Notes: generated from the sequence alone by a model not told the origin. Shown: positions 21,929 to 35,573, counted from the stretch's first letter. The stretch is 64,000 nucleotides of DNA from Neodiprion pinetum (GCF_021155775.2 NC_060232.1:38730089-38794088), one strand, 5' to 3'. Translations and numbers: made by a program.

Positions 21929-22726
21929 TTACTAAAAATGGTCAAAAGTAAACTAGTAAGAAATTTAATTCTTTACGGAATGTAGAGCAGAGTACAATAT
22001 TGAAAATCAATGCATACGATAGATTAAAAAAACAGAAAAGAAAACCACAGTCTTACGATTAGATAGACCATAATCGAGTAAACATTTAATCACAAATCCG
22101 TGTACATACATCAATACTATGAATTACGACCATATGGAAAGAAAGCAGTACAATATATCATATAAAATAGGACTCAATATAGACATTATATCAAACAACT
22201 ATCGATCAACTGGATTATACCCATGCTAGGAGTGATCGGCGTGTTACTTGAAATTTATGTAAGATTATTACATTTCTTACAGGAGCGCTGAAAATTAGAA
22301 GCAAAAAAATACTGAGTTTTACAAGATAGTTTCAGGGTATTAAATCTCGTGACAAAGTTGGATCTACTAAGCAAGCACCATAGTTTAACCGGTCAAATAT
22401 CCTAAAACTGTATTTTCCTGTCTCTTTTTGTTTTCTCTATACTATCTAACATTTTTGAGTCTATGTATCTCAAATCAGAATAGGTGTTGTTTGGATATCT
22501 TCTGTCTCCACCTGCCGCTTGATAATCGCTGCATTCGTGCATCCTTGTATGTTAAAAAAAAAGATAGTGTTAAAGAAGATTGCGGAATTTGTTGTATGAT
22601 AAATGTGAAGCAGATGGGCACGATCACCACAAAGCTATTGTTAAGCTGATTACTGTTATTAAATTGAAGTCTTATAGCTTTGTCAAGTCTCGAACTACGG
22701 CATAGCATGTAATTATATATTTATGG

Positions 22727-25700
22727 TCAACGTACTGGCTTTAAAAATATTTTATTCATCATGTCGAAAAACACTCCACATGCTTCCTTGACAGACGAAA
22801 TAATGTATTCGAATACTACCTCGATATAACTCAAGTCCTCATATTGATCATGCTCCTCGTAGAAGAAACAATCATAGATCATTGGAAGAAATATAATCAT
22901 AGCGTACACCATACAGCCAAAGAAGACTGAAATCAATAATAATAATTACGTCCTGAGTAATCCTATGTGAGATGAATTCTTTGGATGAGGGATTTTACCA
23001 TACTTTGCTACCCGATATACCCTTAATAATAGGATTACCTATTGGATGTTCACCGATAGACTTCAGTTTCGATGTTTTGTTGCTAAAATCCTTATCATGC
23101 TTATGCTTTTGCGTATACATAAGTGTTGAAGAAATAATTGAGTCCTCATTTTCACCAGATAACAACTTCTTCAGTATTGCGCTCTGCGTTCCTGCGGTAG
23201 GATCGGAAGATGATCTCATATTGCCATTCAAGTAAATTTGTTTTGTTTGTAGCGTTTCAGACAATGGTTGCAGTGCGGAATCCCTTACAGTAAAAAAGTG
23301 GTTTAAGTTAATTACTGTCACTGTACCATACAATTGTATTTCAGCGGTTAATGATAATGTCCATCAACTTACAATGTCTTGTTGATCATAGTCGACAGAA
23401 CTGAACATTGTTCCAAAGTTCTGATTTCTGGTAAACTAAGTTCCATCTGATCTCCCACTTGCGATGTATTGTTAGACTCCTCAGCAATCGATTCCGGCGC
23501 TCTTCTTTTCTTTGATATCGGTGCTCCCATTGCTACTTGACAAAAGTACTGCTGTTGCGGACTTTCACCACTCACCATTTTATGCAGCTTCAATTTATTA
23601 TAGTAATCCCAGTAACTTTTGTTCAAAAGCTGTTGAGTTTTGACTGGTATCGCAGTCGACTTTTCAGTAGGTACATCTGTATCTGCTCTAGGAGATTGAA
23701 GCGATGATAAATTCTGCTTCTCCAAATCCAGCGACGAGGTAATTTTAGCATCTTTATGAGGTGGTCTTTGGTATGGCTGGATACAATGTTCTGGTTTTAT
23801 TCCGTTAAGGTCCGTAGGATGCGGTACTCTTGCATTAATTTCGTTACAATCAATAAAGTTTATATTATCTGCTTGCATGGTATGTTGTGAGCTTGGAAAA
23901 TTTTCTGTATCATCCGATGTCATATTATTGACGTTTTCTCTATGATTAGACACAGGTATGCGCTGCTGAGTCTGATACATGCAATTACTTTGTGGATCAG
24001 GTGTTAATTGTTGTGTGCACTCTGATAGGCATGAGCTTGCTTTTTTTAAATACGGAGTTTGGGTTCGTCTTCGATTCGTTGATATATGTGGCTCCGAACT
24101 TTGGATGCGTTTTTTATTAAGCATCAAACGTTGTTCCGACTTCATTTTTCGTTTCTGACGCAAAGATATCACCTTGCCTTGCTCACAGAGCTGCAGAGTC
24201 TGATGTTTCCAATCCTGATTCAACACTTGTGGTTTATTTTTTTCAAAATACACGTTTTTCTGTTTCAATGACTCGAACTTTTTGTTTTGATGATCTTCTA
24301 TCCCGTCAAGGAAACTTGCGTTCAACCTTTCGGCTGGCTGACAATAATTTTTTTGCATTTTACAAAACTGAGTTACTTTGTCTGACACATGCGAGTCTGT
24401 GTCTGTAGTTTGCTGTTGTGGCTGAAAGTACGTTTTATTCTTGACTAAGCATTCTGTTCCATTGTCAGGATTACGATTTTGTTTATTAAAAGCTCCGTAT
24501 CTTTCAGGTTCAGAATCAGTCGTTACTAGCTGATACTGTGGTGCTTGAATGTTACACAGTTTCTGCTGTGCATCTGTAGTGTGTGATTGAAGAGGCTGTT
24601 CTGGATGACAATAAATATGAAAATCGTGCTTGGGTATGACGTTATCCTTATTAAAGTTCAAAATATTTTGTTGGGGTCTACTACACTTCTCTTCATTGCG
24701 AATATTTTTCATTAACTTTTCTGAATTTGATTTGAATTCAAAATCGCGATCTCTATTCGTTTGAAAGATTAGTGGAAAATTGGATTCAGTTGTTAATTGA
24801 CGTTGTTTATCTTTGTGGAATTGTAAATGTTGCTGCTGTTTCAAATCATCCAATTTCTTCTTTGAACCTACGGAAATATGTGTATTTAGTATGTGCATCG
24901 CGAGTAGTGCTGAAAAAAATACTGTGAGGGTAAATATGTAAATGTTTTTAATCAGTATTGGTCAGAAGCTCACCTATTACTGATTGACTTGTAGGCTCGG
25001 TATTTAACTGAAAATCATGACTTTCCAATGTTTGACTCGAGAATGGATTGCTCGTTATTTTAGAAAAGCTTGTGCCTAGACTCATGAATTGAGGAGTAAC
25101 GTCATTAGGTAACTCCAATTTTGGAATATTAATGTTCTTGAAAAGAGTCGATATTTGGGAATCAGGAGATGACGAAGACGAATTATGTGGCGGAATATCA
25201 ACCTTCGATTGTGGCTGGGTTGACATTTGAACTGGTAAATTTTGAAAGCTGAGCACTGGTACTTGCACATTATAACACTGAGTTGTGCTCTGATTTTTTT
25301 TTCCAGGTACAAGATCGACTTTGTTTGTGATCGGCATATTCGTTGCTTGAACCTTCTTTTCTACCGTCAAAAAGAGCTGCCCATCCTTTGCCTAATATAC
25401 AAAAGATTTGCTTTCTTCGTCAAATATTAATGATTGTAGTATAGCTATGCTCCCTTTTTCAACCCAAGTACTTCAAATTTGTCTGCTTTTTTGTCACCTG
25501 TGCCGGTTACACACAAACTTTCTCTCCCTTCTAGACAAATTTGAATTACCGGCAGTAAAAAGGGTACTATATAAAGTAAAATAAGCTTATTGAAAAAATT
25601 ATCTTATTTAAGTTCAAATTTCTTCCATGCTTTCCACGATATTCACCTGACAACATTGCAAAGGACGTGTTTGGTCAAATTCAGAACTTTTCAAGTCAAT

Positions 25701-27016
25701 CCTTTCCGAATTTCTTGGCGTTGTTTTCCCGACTGAGGTGCTAGGTCGTGGTGTATCTCTTTCTGAATGTGTTGGACCACTCTTCACTGGACTGCAGCTT
25801 TTTCTTCTCGATTCGGCATATCCAGAACTCTGCTCGTTTGATTCTTTGATGGTCCGGACAAATTGAGTCGAGTCGAGCGCAACTTCTGACGATACTATTT
25901 GCACAGTTTGTACACCAACACTCTCCATCCCTTTTGATTCGTCAGGTTTCTCAGCCTTCTGCTGAATAACTCGGGCTCTATGAAACAAACATTGAAATTG
26001 CATTTACATAGGGACAGAATTAAATGGCAATTACAACTATTATTCAATTTTAATCACGCAGAGATGACAGCTATCATAAAATTTGTAGGCTTTGTGCTTG
26101 AAACGTGATTGCGACATCGATACATTTATCAGCAAGGATTCTGTCGTACTGAGTCGAATCTATCCATGGTACAGTTTTGTCCGCAATAGATTTGCAGTCT
26201 TTTGATACAGACATTCCTGATTCTTCCTCTGTTCTAACTTCTCCTAGATCAGTTGACGTCATTTGACTTCTCACAGTTGTGACCCTAACAATGTGTTATA
26301 AAATTGAAACTTATATAGCTGAGATGGAATTATATCGGCGCTCAACTGTAAATATAGCCATAAGATAATAACATACTTTTTGAATCTTGGATCAGGACAG
26401 CCAGATCTTCTCCTGGGCTGCTGACTTTGGGAATATTGCTCTTTTCTAGAATCTTGGGTCCCAAACATTTTTGAAGATCTGAATCAGAAGTAACAGAATG
26501 AAGAATAAAGGAGAAGCATAATTGTTTTACTTTTCTTCATACAAACTGAGAAAGAGTTCGAATATTTTTAAATATACAGACAAAAATCAATTAATGTGCA
26601 AATGAATACGTACTGAGATCGTGGGACCTGTTCGATTGTCCGGCTTCGCCTTGGCGTGCCGGAAAATGTGACAGTATACGAAGGTTGTATCAAATCGCCA
26701 GCATCATCTGCCAACCTACGCTGTGGTATTTTAGGCCAAGAAGGGTCAGCAGGCAGCCTGAATTCATAACGAATATGAAATTTACTCCATACATGCTGAT
26801 CGGTAACAAATCAGCGGAGGTACAACATACCTTAGTGAACCAAGGTTGTATTTTTGGGGTGTAGGCAATAGGTTTTCACTATTAACTAAGAATCAGACAT
26901 CTATGAATCATAAAACCATGAAAGTTGCAATCACATTTTTCACATTGGCTACCTTTTATATTCAATCTGAGAGCAGTGTCCTCATCGTGGCACGCCATGT
27001 CAAATGAATCGTACAT
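22727..27016 (-). CDS. Unrecognised 1076-aa protein with C-terminal hydrophobic segment, 10 exons
   Basis: I assembled ten exons by splice signals: 27016-26953, 26885-26831, 26757-26614, 26478-26377, 26284-26150, 25977-25647, 25391-24974, 24909-23373, 23283-23039 and 22926-22727. Nine junctions of mixed phase all join in frame, giving 3231 nt with a final TGA, which is strong evidence for one gene. The protein begins MYDSFDMACHDED. It is mostly low-complexity and polar: Ser/Arg/Pro-rich in exons 3-6, strongly Gln-rich in the 1537-nt exon 8. Near the end, exon 10 encodes a hydrophobic stretch (FFGCMVYAMIIFLPMIY, about 1012-1028) followed by about 48 mainly acidic residues. This suggests a tail-anchored or single-pass membrane protein with a large cytoplasmic part. 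I know no family match. The least certain borders are the donor at 26149 and the donor at 23038. Confidence 0.75.
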
Positions 27017-29997
27017 AATTGTTCAACTTTTCAAAGAACCTCCAACGTTTGCTGGATATGAAAGTCCAAGAGGTAGAACGTTAAGTCAAGTGAAAATTAC
27101 ATATTGCATCTACTGTATGTAAGCCGTTAGTATGTCAATGTCAATTTGGTTTGACAATTCGTCCTTTTTTTTGTTTTTAAGTTCACCATGGTAATAATAA
27201 TATTTTTGTTTTATCTCAGTGGACTTGGATCATTATTAATGAATAGTGCTCTGCAGTATAGATTCCAATCTTAAAAATGTACTTAAAACACAGGTCACTA
27301 CTACTGCGAATATTTTCTTTTAATTCCTCCGTATGTATAATGATACATGTATAGAATTCCATTCGGTAATTAAGGTTTCTTAATATTTACATTAGATGTA
27401 CAATTATAATAATACATACAGGAACAGTCAGCTATAATTAATTATAATAAATAATATTGATCCGTTAGCGTATTAGTGATGAAACTGTATATTGTATATG
27501 TATATACGAATGTTCATTTTCCTTAAACTGAATTCAGTGTGCAGTACAAACATCTTGGCATGGTATCACCGTTTTCCTATGGCATTTTGAGACCTATCAA
27601 TCTAGTCTATAAAATTTAATAACACTTTTCTCAACGAATTATATTGCAAAAAACAACAATCTTCCAGGGAAAGAGTGTTGTCAGAGTGAAATAAAGGATG
27701 GACAATTATTGCTCATTCAATGTCTGTAAACCGAGATGATTTCGAATTTGACACACGTGTGTTGATAGGGATATTTTGACTCAATGTATAAAATTACCTG
27801 ATAATTTATATGCATACATACATATAGATACACAGTTGCACTTTAAGGAGCGTGCAGTAATCTATTCATAAGTCTCTAAAATATATATATACATATCTAA
27901 TCATCAATTTGATTGATGAATATGCACATTGTGCGCATTAACTGAATTGTATTTTGTAATGTATTTATAATAAACAGGCATAGTTAACATTCATAGTTAG
28001 TAGTTATTGTACATTTTTGCGCAAGAGATCTTGCCTGACTTTTAAATCATAATACAGGTATTGGAAATACAAAGTGACAAAATATAAAATTTATCAATCC
28101 TGTTGACTAGATTTTATTATGCGAGATAGTTTGCATCATTATACTTTCGAAAAATTGGTAAATAATCTTCGACTGATTCGAACACATTTTCAGAATAGTT
28201 TCGCGTTTAAGTACTCTGCAATAATTTGCCGAATATAATTTCATCGCTTAGCAAGTTTCAATATACATATACATACATACATATAAACACATGTATATAT
28301 ATATTATATATATATTTGTAACAATTTTATTTCAAGTTGGTCCTAAAATGTAACCAATTATGTTTATTGTTCCTCGACCGATTTAAAACTATATAGTAAT
28401 ATCTCACTGATAGTGTCTTAGAAAATTTAAAGTACCTACTCTATATATTTGGCTGGCTTTTGTAAGCTCGAAAAACTGAATAAAAACACGTCGCATAATT
28501 CCTAACTATTTATCAAATCGAAAACAGCAAAACCTGAAGAATGTACGAAACCGTTGCAACAAAAGGAACAGGTTTATTAGCTATCCAAACTTCAAAACTA
28601 GGTAAGTTTTTGTGTATTTTTGAAAAGCGATACGCATACTGCACTTCTATAAATATGTTTCCAAGAGTTAGAAAGCACTCGTGAACAGCACAGGATTAAC
28701 TTTGAACATATTTCCATTTAAATTTTACCCAAACCGACCATTAATCAGTAATAATTATGTATAACAAACCTGTGAGGTTTGTACCGTAAATTAAGCGTAA
28801 ATTAAAATCTAAATTTTTAACAGCTATAGTATGAATATGTACAAATTACAGGTTGTAAAATGGCAAATATCAACAATACATAAAAGTTCACAGTAAACAA
28901 TTATGGAAATATAGTTGATCCAAAGCCTATAAGAGTTTAACTGTCTATACAATGAATATGATATCACAAATATAGTTTATATGTAAACATTTTGCATTAT
29001 ATCTTTTAAGCCTTGGCAAAATTATGAGATGAGCTTTCCGTTTCGATACAGTTCAATCAGACAATTTCGTGTAATAGCCATCAAAATAACTTTGCCATCT
29101 ATAACAATAAATTGTAGTGCTACTATCGTTCTCTAGTCCTATATTTCATTCATAAAAAATAAGATAACGAGGCAGGAATGCCTTCAATAGTCTCCATTAC
29201 TTCTCTTCACTCAGTAAATGGCAAAATCCGCAGGAGAATTGTTATAATTTAATTGTTCAGGAAAAGCATTTTAAACAAATTCTAACTAACCGGATTAGCC
29301 AGCTTAAATTTATCAGCAGTGGGCTTATTAAATTATATTTATCCATTTCAATTAAGCTTTGGTTTGACAGTTATAAAATTTGAAAATGATATTTCAAACC
29401 TGACTCATTCTCGAAGTCGACATTCTTCAACGTGTTCTGAATTTTACTTAGATAAAGCAATTAAATATCAGCACATGCATTTTTTATCGCGAATGTGAAA
29501 CATACTCTGAGTGTTGTAGAACTATGCTTGACGAACGAAATACCTATGGTTATTACAGTGAGCTGTCATTATTATTATTTCTATTGCTTAATATAGCTGC
29601 AGCTATTTAATATGGAATATAGAAGCAGCATGGTAGGAGTGGTTATCACTACTTTCGCATCAGTTGCATGAAATTTTAGTTTTTAACAGATGTCTTTACT
29701 TTGCCCAATTTTATACATATATAAAAGTGTAACATGTGACAGAATGTCAGGTTTTTCATGTCAATTAATAACTAAGCAGATAAATGACTATAGTGGAATG
29801 ATGAATTGAATATGGAATCGGTTTTAGACGCAGGCTGCTTATAAGAAACTTTAGAACTAAGACACGAGTTGTAATGCATCTTCTAAAAATAAAAGAGAAA
29901 GTAAAATTACAAACGAAAAAGAAAATGAAAATTATTAAACTGTTCAGTGCTGACCTATGTGAGGAACATTTTAACAGCCTATATATTTATTGTCAGA
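27017..29997. other. Intergenic, AT-rich, with simple repeats
   Basis: About 3 kb between two minus-strand genes. It contains alternating TA/CATA stretches near 27830-27900 and 28260-28320, and no long or conserved-looking open frame. The SLC35F5 3' UTR is expected at its right end. Nothing else recognised. Confidence 0.6.
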
Positions 29998-32900
29998 TTA
30001 GGCCTCGTGCTCACCATTGTTTATACAGATCAAAGATTCTGTTTGTTCTGCTTCCAAGTCTTGTATCCTAAAAATAGTAAACCTATTAAAGCATTGCAAT
30101 ATACGTGCTCATTTGTATGGTAAAGCATGACGCTCTTGGCAAAAGAAAGGATGGTAGCAAGCTAATTGATAATCTGTAATCTCACCTAACAGAGGATCTG
30201 CTCCGTCTGCATACCCATGTATAAAGTCTTTTGACACCTTCCAAGACTGGATCCCAATTATCATAGTACGATAGAAGTGACACAATAACAAATGCCAGCA
30301 ACATGGGAACTGTGCCTAAGTAAAACATACACGGGTATTCGACCTTCTTCACTAAAACGTCAGCTAGCATTGACATTGGCATTGTCAAACTGACAGCCAG
30401 CGTAGCAATAAGAGATGACGTTAGGAAACAGCCCCTAGAAAGATATTCAGTTAGCCAAAGTTGTGTAGATAGTGTGAAACAACAGCTGGAAATATTGAAT
30501 GATAGGAATAGCTGGAGTATATCTTACCACAGCCACAGAACTTCGCTTAAAACAGTACCAATAAGTCCGTTGATGATTAAAAAGGTCCACTGGTGAGTAT
30601 TGGGCCATTCAAAGTCCTCCCAATCTCCATAGTGGAGTATAAAAAATAAAGGCCACAGAAGTGTCAAATTGAACAGTCCGACAAAGCCAAAGAACATTGG
30701 TATATCCATTTTGTCTTCATGGTCAACTTTTCTCCTTAAAAAAACTAGGTACGCTGCATAAAAGAATGCACTGACCAGTGCCAAAATGATACCTATCGGT
30801 ATCCTGTTGGCTTCGATCGTTAAATCTGACAAGCTCACAAGTACCTGCGAAAACGAAATGCATTGACTTGTGTTTCTATTGCAGCACTTTCTTCGGCAAA
30901 TGTATCCAGAAGAAAGATTTATTTTCTAAGACACTCACCAGTCCAAGTATGCTGATTAAAACTGCAACGAACTTTGATAGTGTGAATTTATCACTACCGT
31001 TGCTGGGAAATACTGCAGCAAGGAATAATGTAAATAAACTGGATGTCGATGATAATACTGTTACGATGCCTGCTTCAGTTCCGATCAACGAAATTTGATA
31101 GGTGTAATTGGCCATAAACCACTGTGAAATTGCGAAATGTTCGTAAATATTCTAAAGTCTTAAATTAATATTGAAACAGGATAAGAAGTAATTACAAATA
31201 TTCATACCAATAGGCAGAACATAAGAGCAATTTTTGCTACTTTCTGCACTGAAAACTTGTTGGCTTGCCGCTTGGCATGTTCTCCAGCTCTGACACTAGC
31301 TTGATAACTAAGCCTTGCCAAAAGTGCTTCTGTAGCATCACATTCGGACATGTGACGAACCTCTGCCAATTTACTAAACCTGACTGAACGTATTGAAGAG
31401 TCATCGCTTTCGGTACCCGATGAACGGTCACAATGTTCAGGGGTTTTGATTGGTACAAATGTTGGATCACTCTAGAATAAGATTAATTTGTTTTGTGATT
31501 CGATGTACACATTCAAGTTATTTGCACTAGCAGATTGTTTGCAGTACGATTTGAAAATGAATAATTATTCGACTACTACAATGCTGCTCGTCAACAAGTA
31601 TAAAACAAATTGCACATAAGATGGTTTCAAAAACGACAATCTCTGTGTGAATCGTTTTATTCTGACAGTCAGTTTAGTATCTGTATTCATATTTGTGAGA
31701 TTTTCAGGTCCAGTTAAAGATTAATAAAACTGATAAATCAATGCAATTACTTTATAGATAATTCTTTAACGAAATAATGAGCAGGAACACTAATGCCAGT
31801 TGTGAACGATCGAAAGTATAAACTGAAATATCAGAATATTTTCTTATAATATTTTTGATAGTTTCTAGGAATTCAAAGTGAAAGAAGATTTCTGTAAGTA
31901 TAAACAGCCGTATTTATCAAAATTTCAGATCAGTCATTATGGTTGATATACGAGGTGTCATAAAAATGAAAAACAAAATTCTGAGAACAATGTTAGTGAT
32001 AATTTAAGAATAATAATCAAACAGTGTCTCACCAGACTTGTGTTTGCTTCCGCGTAAAAATTGTCATCCTCCATATTCGGATCTATGAACTAGAGAAAAA
32101 ACGTGATATTTATATGCTGTGGCGAAGAACTGACATAGATTACAAGGTTGAAGTTAGTAACATTAACATAGCCAAACATCAGAAAAAAATCATTATTGCA
32201 CAGTTTTAGAATGACTTTTAAGGGGTTGGCTTTTAAAATATAAGTCTGTTTAGATTATGATGGTTTACTGAATTCTTCATAAACATTGATCGTTACAATA
32301 ATGTTACTAACTTATTCCTCGTACTAGATTAGTAATAAAATCATACCATGTAAGTTGCTGGTTTATTACACTGATCTCGCCAAGGAGGCCAAAAGCAGAG
32401 ACCAAGCAGATACAACGTGAACATTGAAGTTTTGATGTATGTACTGAAAAATGGCTTTTTAAATGCGGCCTCCTGATAAATGTACTGAAAAATATAGAGA
32501 TTACATTTGAGTACAACTTTTGTACACCTGAATTACTTTGACGTAATCGTAATACAAAATTTCAACTCTAAAGTATCTTATAATTTTCAGGCTTCTATGC
32601 CCAAAGTATGACAACATTTTTTCATTGATCAATATCACATGATTGAGAAATCATACCAGGAATAAAGTTTAAGGAGATGCAAAGTAGCATAACAAACGTT
32701 CACTTTGAAAAGTTTACCATCGCCATAAATTTTATAAACTTAAAGCTATGTAAGGTTTTAATATTTGAGAGCAAAAAATATTCTACAAGTTTCCAAACGA
32801 TTGCAGTAACTTCTATCGATTAATATGCAATGAATTACTTTTTTCCTACAGAACTTATTTCTACACGCATTTCAATGGGGAAAAGAAAAATAATATCATG

Positions 32901-33484
32901 TAATTGTGACAATGACATTTATAATTGATTCTGTCAATACTAAGGTACTGAAGACTTCAAAAAAGTACTTCTGGATTTCTAGGTTTCTAAAAAACCTGAA
33001 AATAAGTACTGAAATGTTTAATTTTATAGAGAACCAATTTTGTACTACACGAGAACAGCAACTCTAATTTTTCTTTGTCATTTGAGTCAATAGATAATCA
33101 TATTCACAAAATCGTTAATCTTGGTCAATCAGTGTCTACTATGAAAAAAATATTATGCATCATTAGGCAGATCTGTTTACTCAAAATAATGCCAAGGTAA
33201 ATTCTACAATTTAAAATGAATATTCAAATATGCACAGGTTTACTCTGACTAATTTGGGTTTGTAATAATTGTGTTTTGAAACGTTTGGTTCAAAAATAAG
33301 AATTAAATATCAATAATCATACTTTGGTGAGTTCGGAACTGGACACCCATATGATATCGACTAGGAGTAAAACCAATAGACCTAAAACGAGTCTTTGCGA
33401 CTTGTTCATTATAGCTGCGAGCTTATGAGGATCCTCTGCCATCCCTTGTTGTCTTTGTTGTCTCAGTTCCACCGAACAACTCAT
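29998..33484 (-). CDS. Slc35f5: SLC35F5-family transporter, 8 coding exons (479 aa)
   Basis: This is a multi-pass membrane protein of the drug/metabolite transporter superfamily; its substrate is not established. Exons: 33484-33323, 32484-32347, 32089-32033, 31471-31208, 31121-30939, 30844-30528, 30434-30186 and 30067-29998. All borders are GT/AG and all phases match. Family landmarks: VLLLVDIIWVSSSELT in the first membrane helix, a hydrophilic loop (exons 3-4), then AAVFPSNGSDKFTLSK, RRKVDHEDKMDIPMFFGFVG, INGLIGTVLSEVLWLWGCFL and NWDPVLEGVKR near the C-terminus. About ten membrane helices are expected. The length is slightly short of the human protein (523 aa), mainly at the N-terminus. Upstream, an acceptor at 33539 indicates at least one spliced 5' exon (see the upstream open frame). 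Confidence 0.95.
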
Positions 33485-33485
33485 C

Positions 33486-34108
33486 TCACGATCCGAGTAT
33501 AACGTTGTTAAATCTATTTACACATCGCCATGGCGGATCTGTTGGAAGAAACAGAGGAATACGAAACTATCAATACCTTGGTGATGTGGTAGAGATCCAT
33601 AAGGTTCTCACAATATTTTCAACGCATGGCAGCCATTTGAACCTAGTCTCACATGCTTAATTAAAAGTATTCCCCTACACCTGCATATGAATGTTTTTTT
33701 TTTTCTAAGTTCGTGTTACACAGTTTAATACACAAATATACCCCGTTCGTAGTCAAGGTTTGATAACAGGTAGTAGTTGCGCGAGATGACAAAACGAATG
33801 GGGTGTAAAAGAGCAACAGAGTAGGAAGTAAGGAGAAAAAAACCGGCAAAAATAAATTGAGAGGCATTTGGTAGGCGGACGTAAAAGTTTGTCGGAAGAA
33901 AACACAACGTTGCAGGGAAAATAATTGTATTGAATATCTTATCGTGAAATTACTCACTGCGATAAACCGGGCTCGAGTTTATGTCATGATTGATGAGTTG
34001 TGTACGATAATTACGTTCGCGATGCTTTACACCACCAACTGGTCTACATTTCAGAACTTTTGTTATTTCACCGATATGGTTTAATAACGCCGAGGCGTCT
34101 CTTTCCAT
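33486..34108 (-). other. Likely 5' exon(s) of SLC35F5 carrying a 67-codon upstream open frame
   Basis: A strong donor (A|GTGAGTA) at 33958/33957 and a strong acceptor (TTCTTCCAACAG) ending at 33539 would join an upstream exon to the exon that contains the SLC35F5 ATG. The frame starting at the ATG at 34108 (MERDASALLNHIGEITKVLK) runs 50 codons to the donor, crosses the junction in frame, and ends in TGA at 33488-33486. That stop lies one nucleotide before the SLC35F5 start. It is either a long upstream ORF or a small first cistron. A 5-codon uORF (MAMCK) also lies after the acceptor. No family recognised; the exon start is unknown. Confidence 0.4.
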
Positions 34109-35444
34109 AAATATTCTCCGATTATCGGGGAATCTGTATTCACCATATGTATTTTTTTTCAAATTATTCTTATCGTTATAAGGATATTTAACCGTAAACA
34201 CGTTTGGTTACATCGCTCGCCACAAACTAACTACATCGATAAATCAACTGCCATGTTCAATTTTCGGTGACGTTTTCGTCTACTTAGTCTTAGCGCACTC
34301 TGCCGGATTTTTGAAAGAACTAGTCACAATGTGTGTTCGAATTTTCCCGCCGATTATTGCAAAAATGGCAACGGTTAGACGGAATTCTACCTTTCAAATT
34401 GTGGTGGAACTTTGGTGGTAGAGGATCCTCCGTTCAAATGTTTATAATATTATAAAAGAGTATCTGAATGCTAGAAAGATTTCGGTAATTAAAGATAAAT
34501 GTTGTTAATTTACCTCAATTCTCTGAAAATGGAGGACCGAGCGAATCCGTCATTACCGCCTTTTTCACGAACTAGAACCTCAAGGCACAATTGATGAAAC
34601 GTATAAATTATAATAGTCTGCGATCGCTTCATCATTTGCATACTGTAACACCTGTGTTTTTGTTATTTGAAGGACGTGCTGCTTTTGACGTCTGTGATAT
34701 TACGGTGTCTGTATATCTCACGCTACCACTTCGTTCGATATGATATATGAATAGAACATTGAGCTACGATATTGCATTGACGGTTATCTTGCCCATCAGT
34801 GTGTGCACTACGGGCACTGAATGCTAATGAGCTTGCTCATTCTCTAATTTGACTAACTACGTGATAAGAAACACCGGGCTGTAGCGGGAGCATTTTATCA
34901 GACACGAAATTGCTGCTTGCAATTTTTTAGTGTCACATACTATACGTAAACCTTGGCGCAGTACATATAATTCACTATTTATGAACGAGGATAATTTGTT
35001 TCAGTTATACGTTGCTATGTATGATGCTACGGGATTTCTTTATTTGAACCAGATAAATTAAACGCTCTTTTGTTCAAAGTGTCGATCGTGCATTAATTTA
35101 AATTGGTCGCATTTATTTATAAGTTTCCAAAACTGATGAAAATATGAAAATTCAATGCTACAATTTTATATGGGAAAAATACCGATTTTTCTTCTCACGA
35201 TTTATATATTGTAGTCCGTATTTTAAAAATATTTCTTAACAAAAGAATAAAAGTACTTTAATTATTGCATAAAATAATACAGGACGATCATTTTACGTAA
35301 AAATATTTTTCTAACGTGGTGTCTTATACTGCGATATAAAAATTTGCAAAAGGTATAGCGATCAATGTTCGTTGTTGAAAGCAAATGTGTGGGAATAAAA
35401 TGTAGTTGTGCAAAAAGATGCACGTGGTTCCACTGGGCGCCCGC
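34109..35444. other. Divergent intergenic region between SLC35F5 and BBS4
   Basis: The two genes are transcribed away from each other here, so both promoters should lie in this stretch. It is AT-rich with no convincing coding frame. The only regulatory motif I can name is the X-box beside BBS4, listed separately. Confidence 0.55.
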
Positions 35445-35457
35445 GTTGCTGGGTAAC
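35445..35457. promoter_or_regulatory. RFX X-box upstream of BBS4
   Basis: GTTGCT-G-GGTAAC matches the X-box form (two inverted half-sites of the GTTRCC/GGYAAC type with a 1-nt spacer). It lies 117 bp upstream of the BBS4 ATG, the usual distance for ciliary genes controlled by RFX/DAF-19 factors. A second pair of half-sites (GTTGCT 35506-35511, AGCAAC 35519-35524) is spaced by 7 nt, probably too far for the canonical site. Confidence 0.65.
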
Positions 35458-35573
35458 GGAACGGAACAACATTGGACACTTGTCATCGCATCCTTACTAA
35501 CAGCAGTTGCTCTGTGATAGCAACCGCGGAGCGCTTTAATACAGTGTAAGACTGAAAACAAGTAATTTGAATA

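Larger units (their letters stand above)
20911..22726. other. Intergenic between IMPDH and the next minus-strand gene
   Basis: The IMPDH promoter and 5' UTR should lie just above 20911, in a GC-richer stretch up to about 21180. There is a run of 13 G at 21564-21576 and one small open frame (21674-21928, listed separately). Otherwise it is AT-rich DNA with nothing recognised. Confidence 0.6.

Noticed and set aside
26074..26274. End of the unknown gene at the TAA/TGA near 26074
   Set aside because: Reading straight through gives a short protein. Using the donor at 26149 (CA|GTACGA) joins in phase to the next exon, and the whole ten-exon chain then closes.
33661..33957. 98-codon hydrophobic minus-strand frame between SLC35F5 and BBS4
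   Set aside because: It starts at the strong donor and lies inside the inferred 5' intron of SLC35F5. Its composition follows local T-richness and there is no supporting motif.
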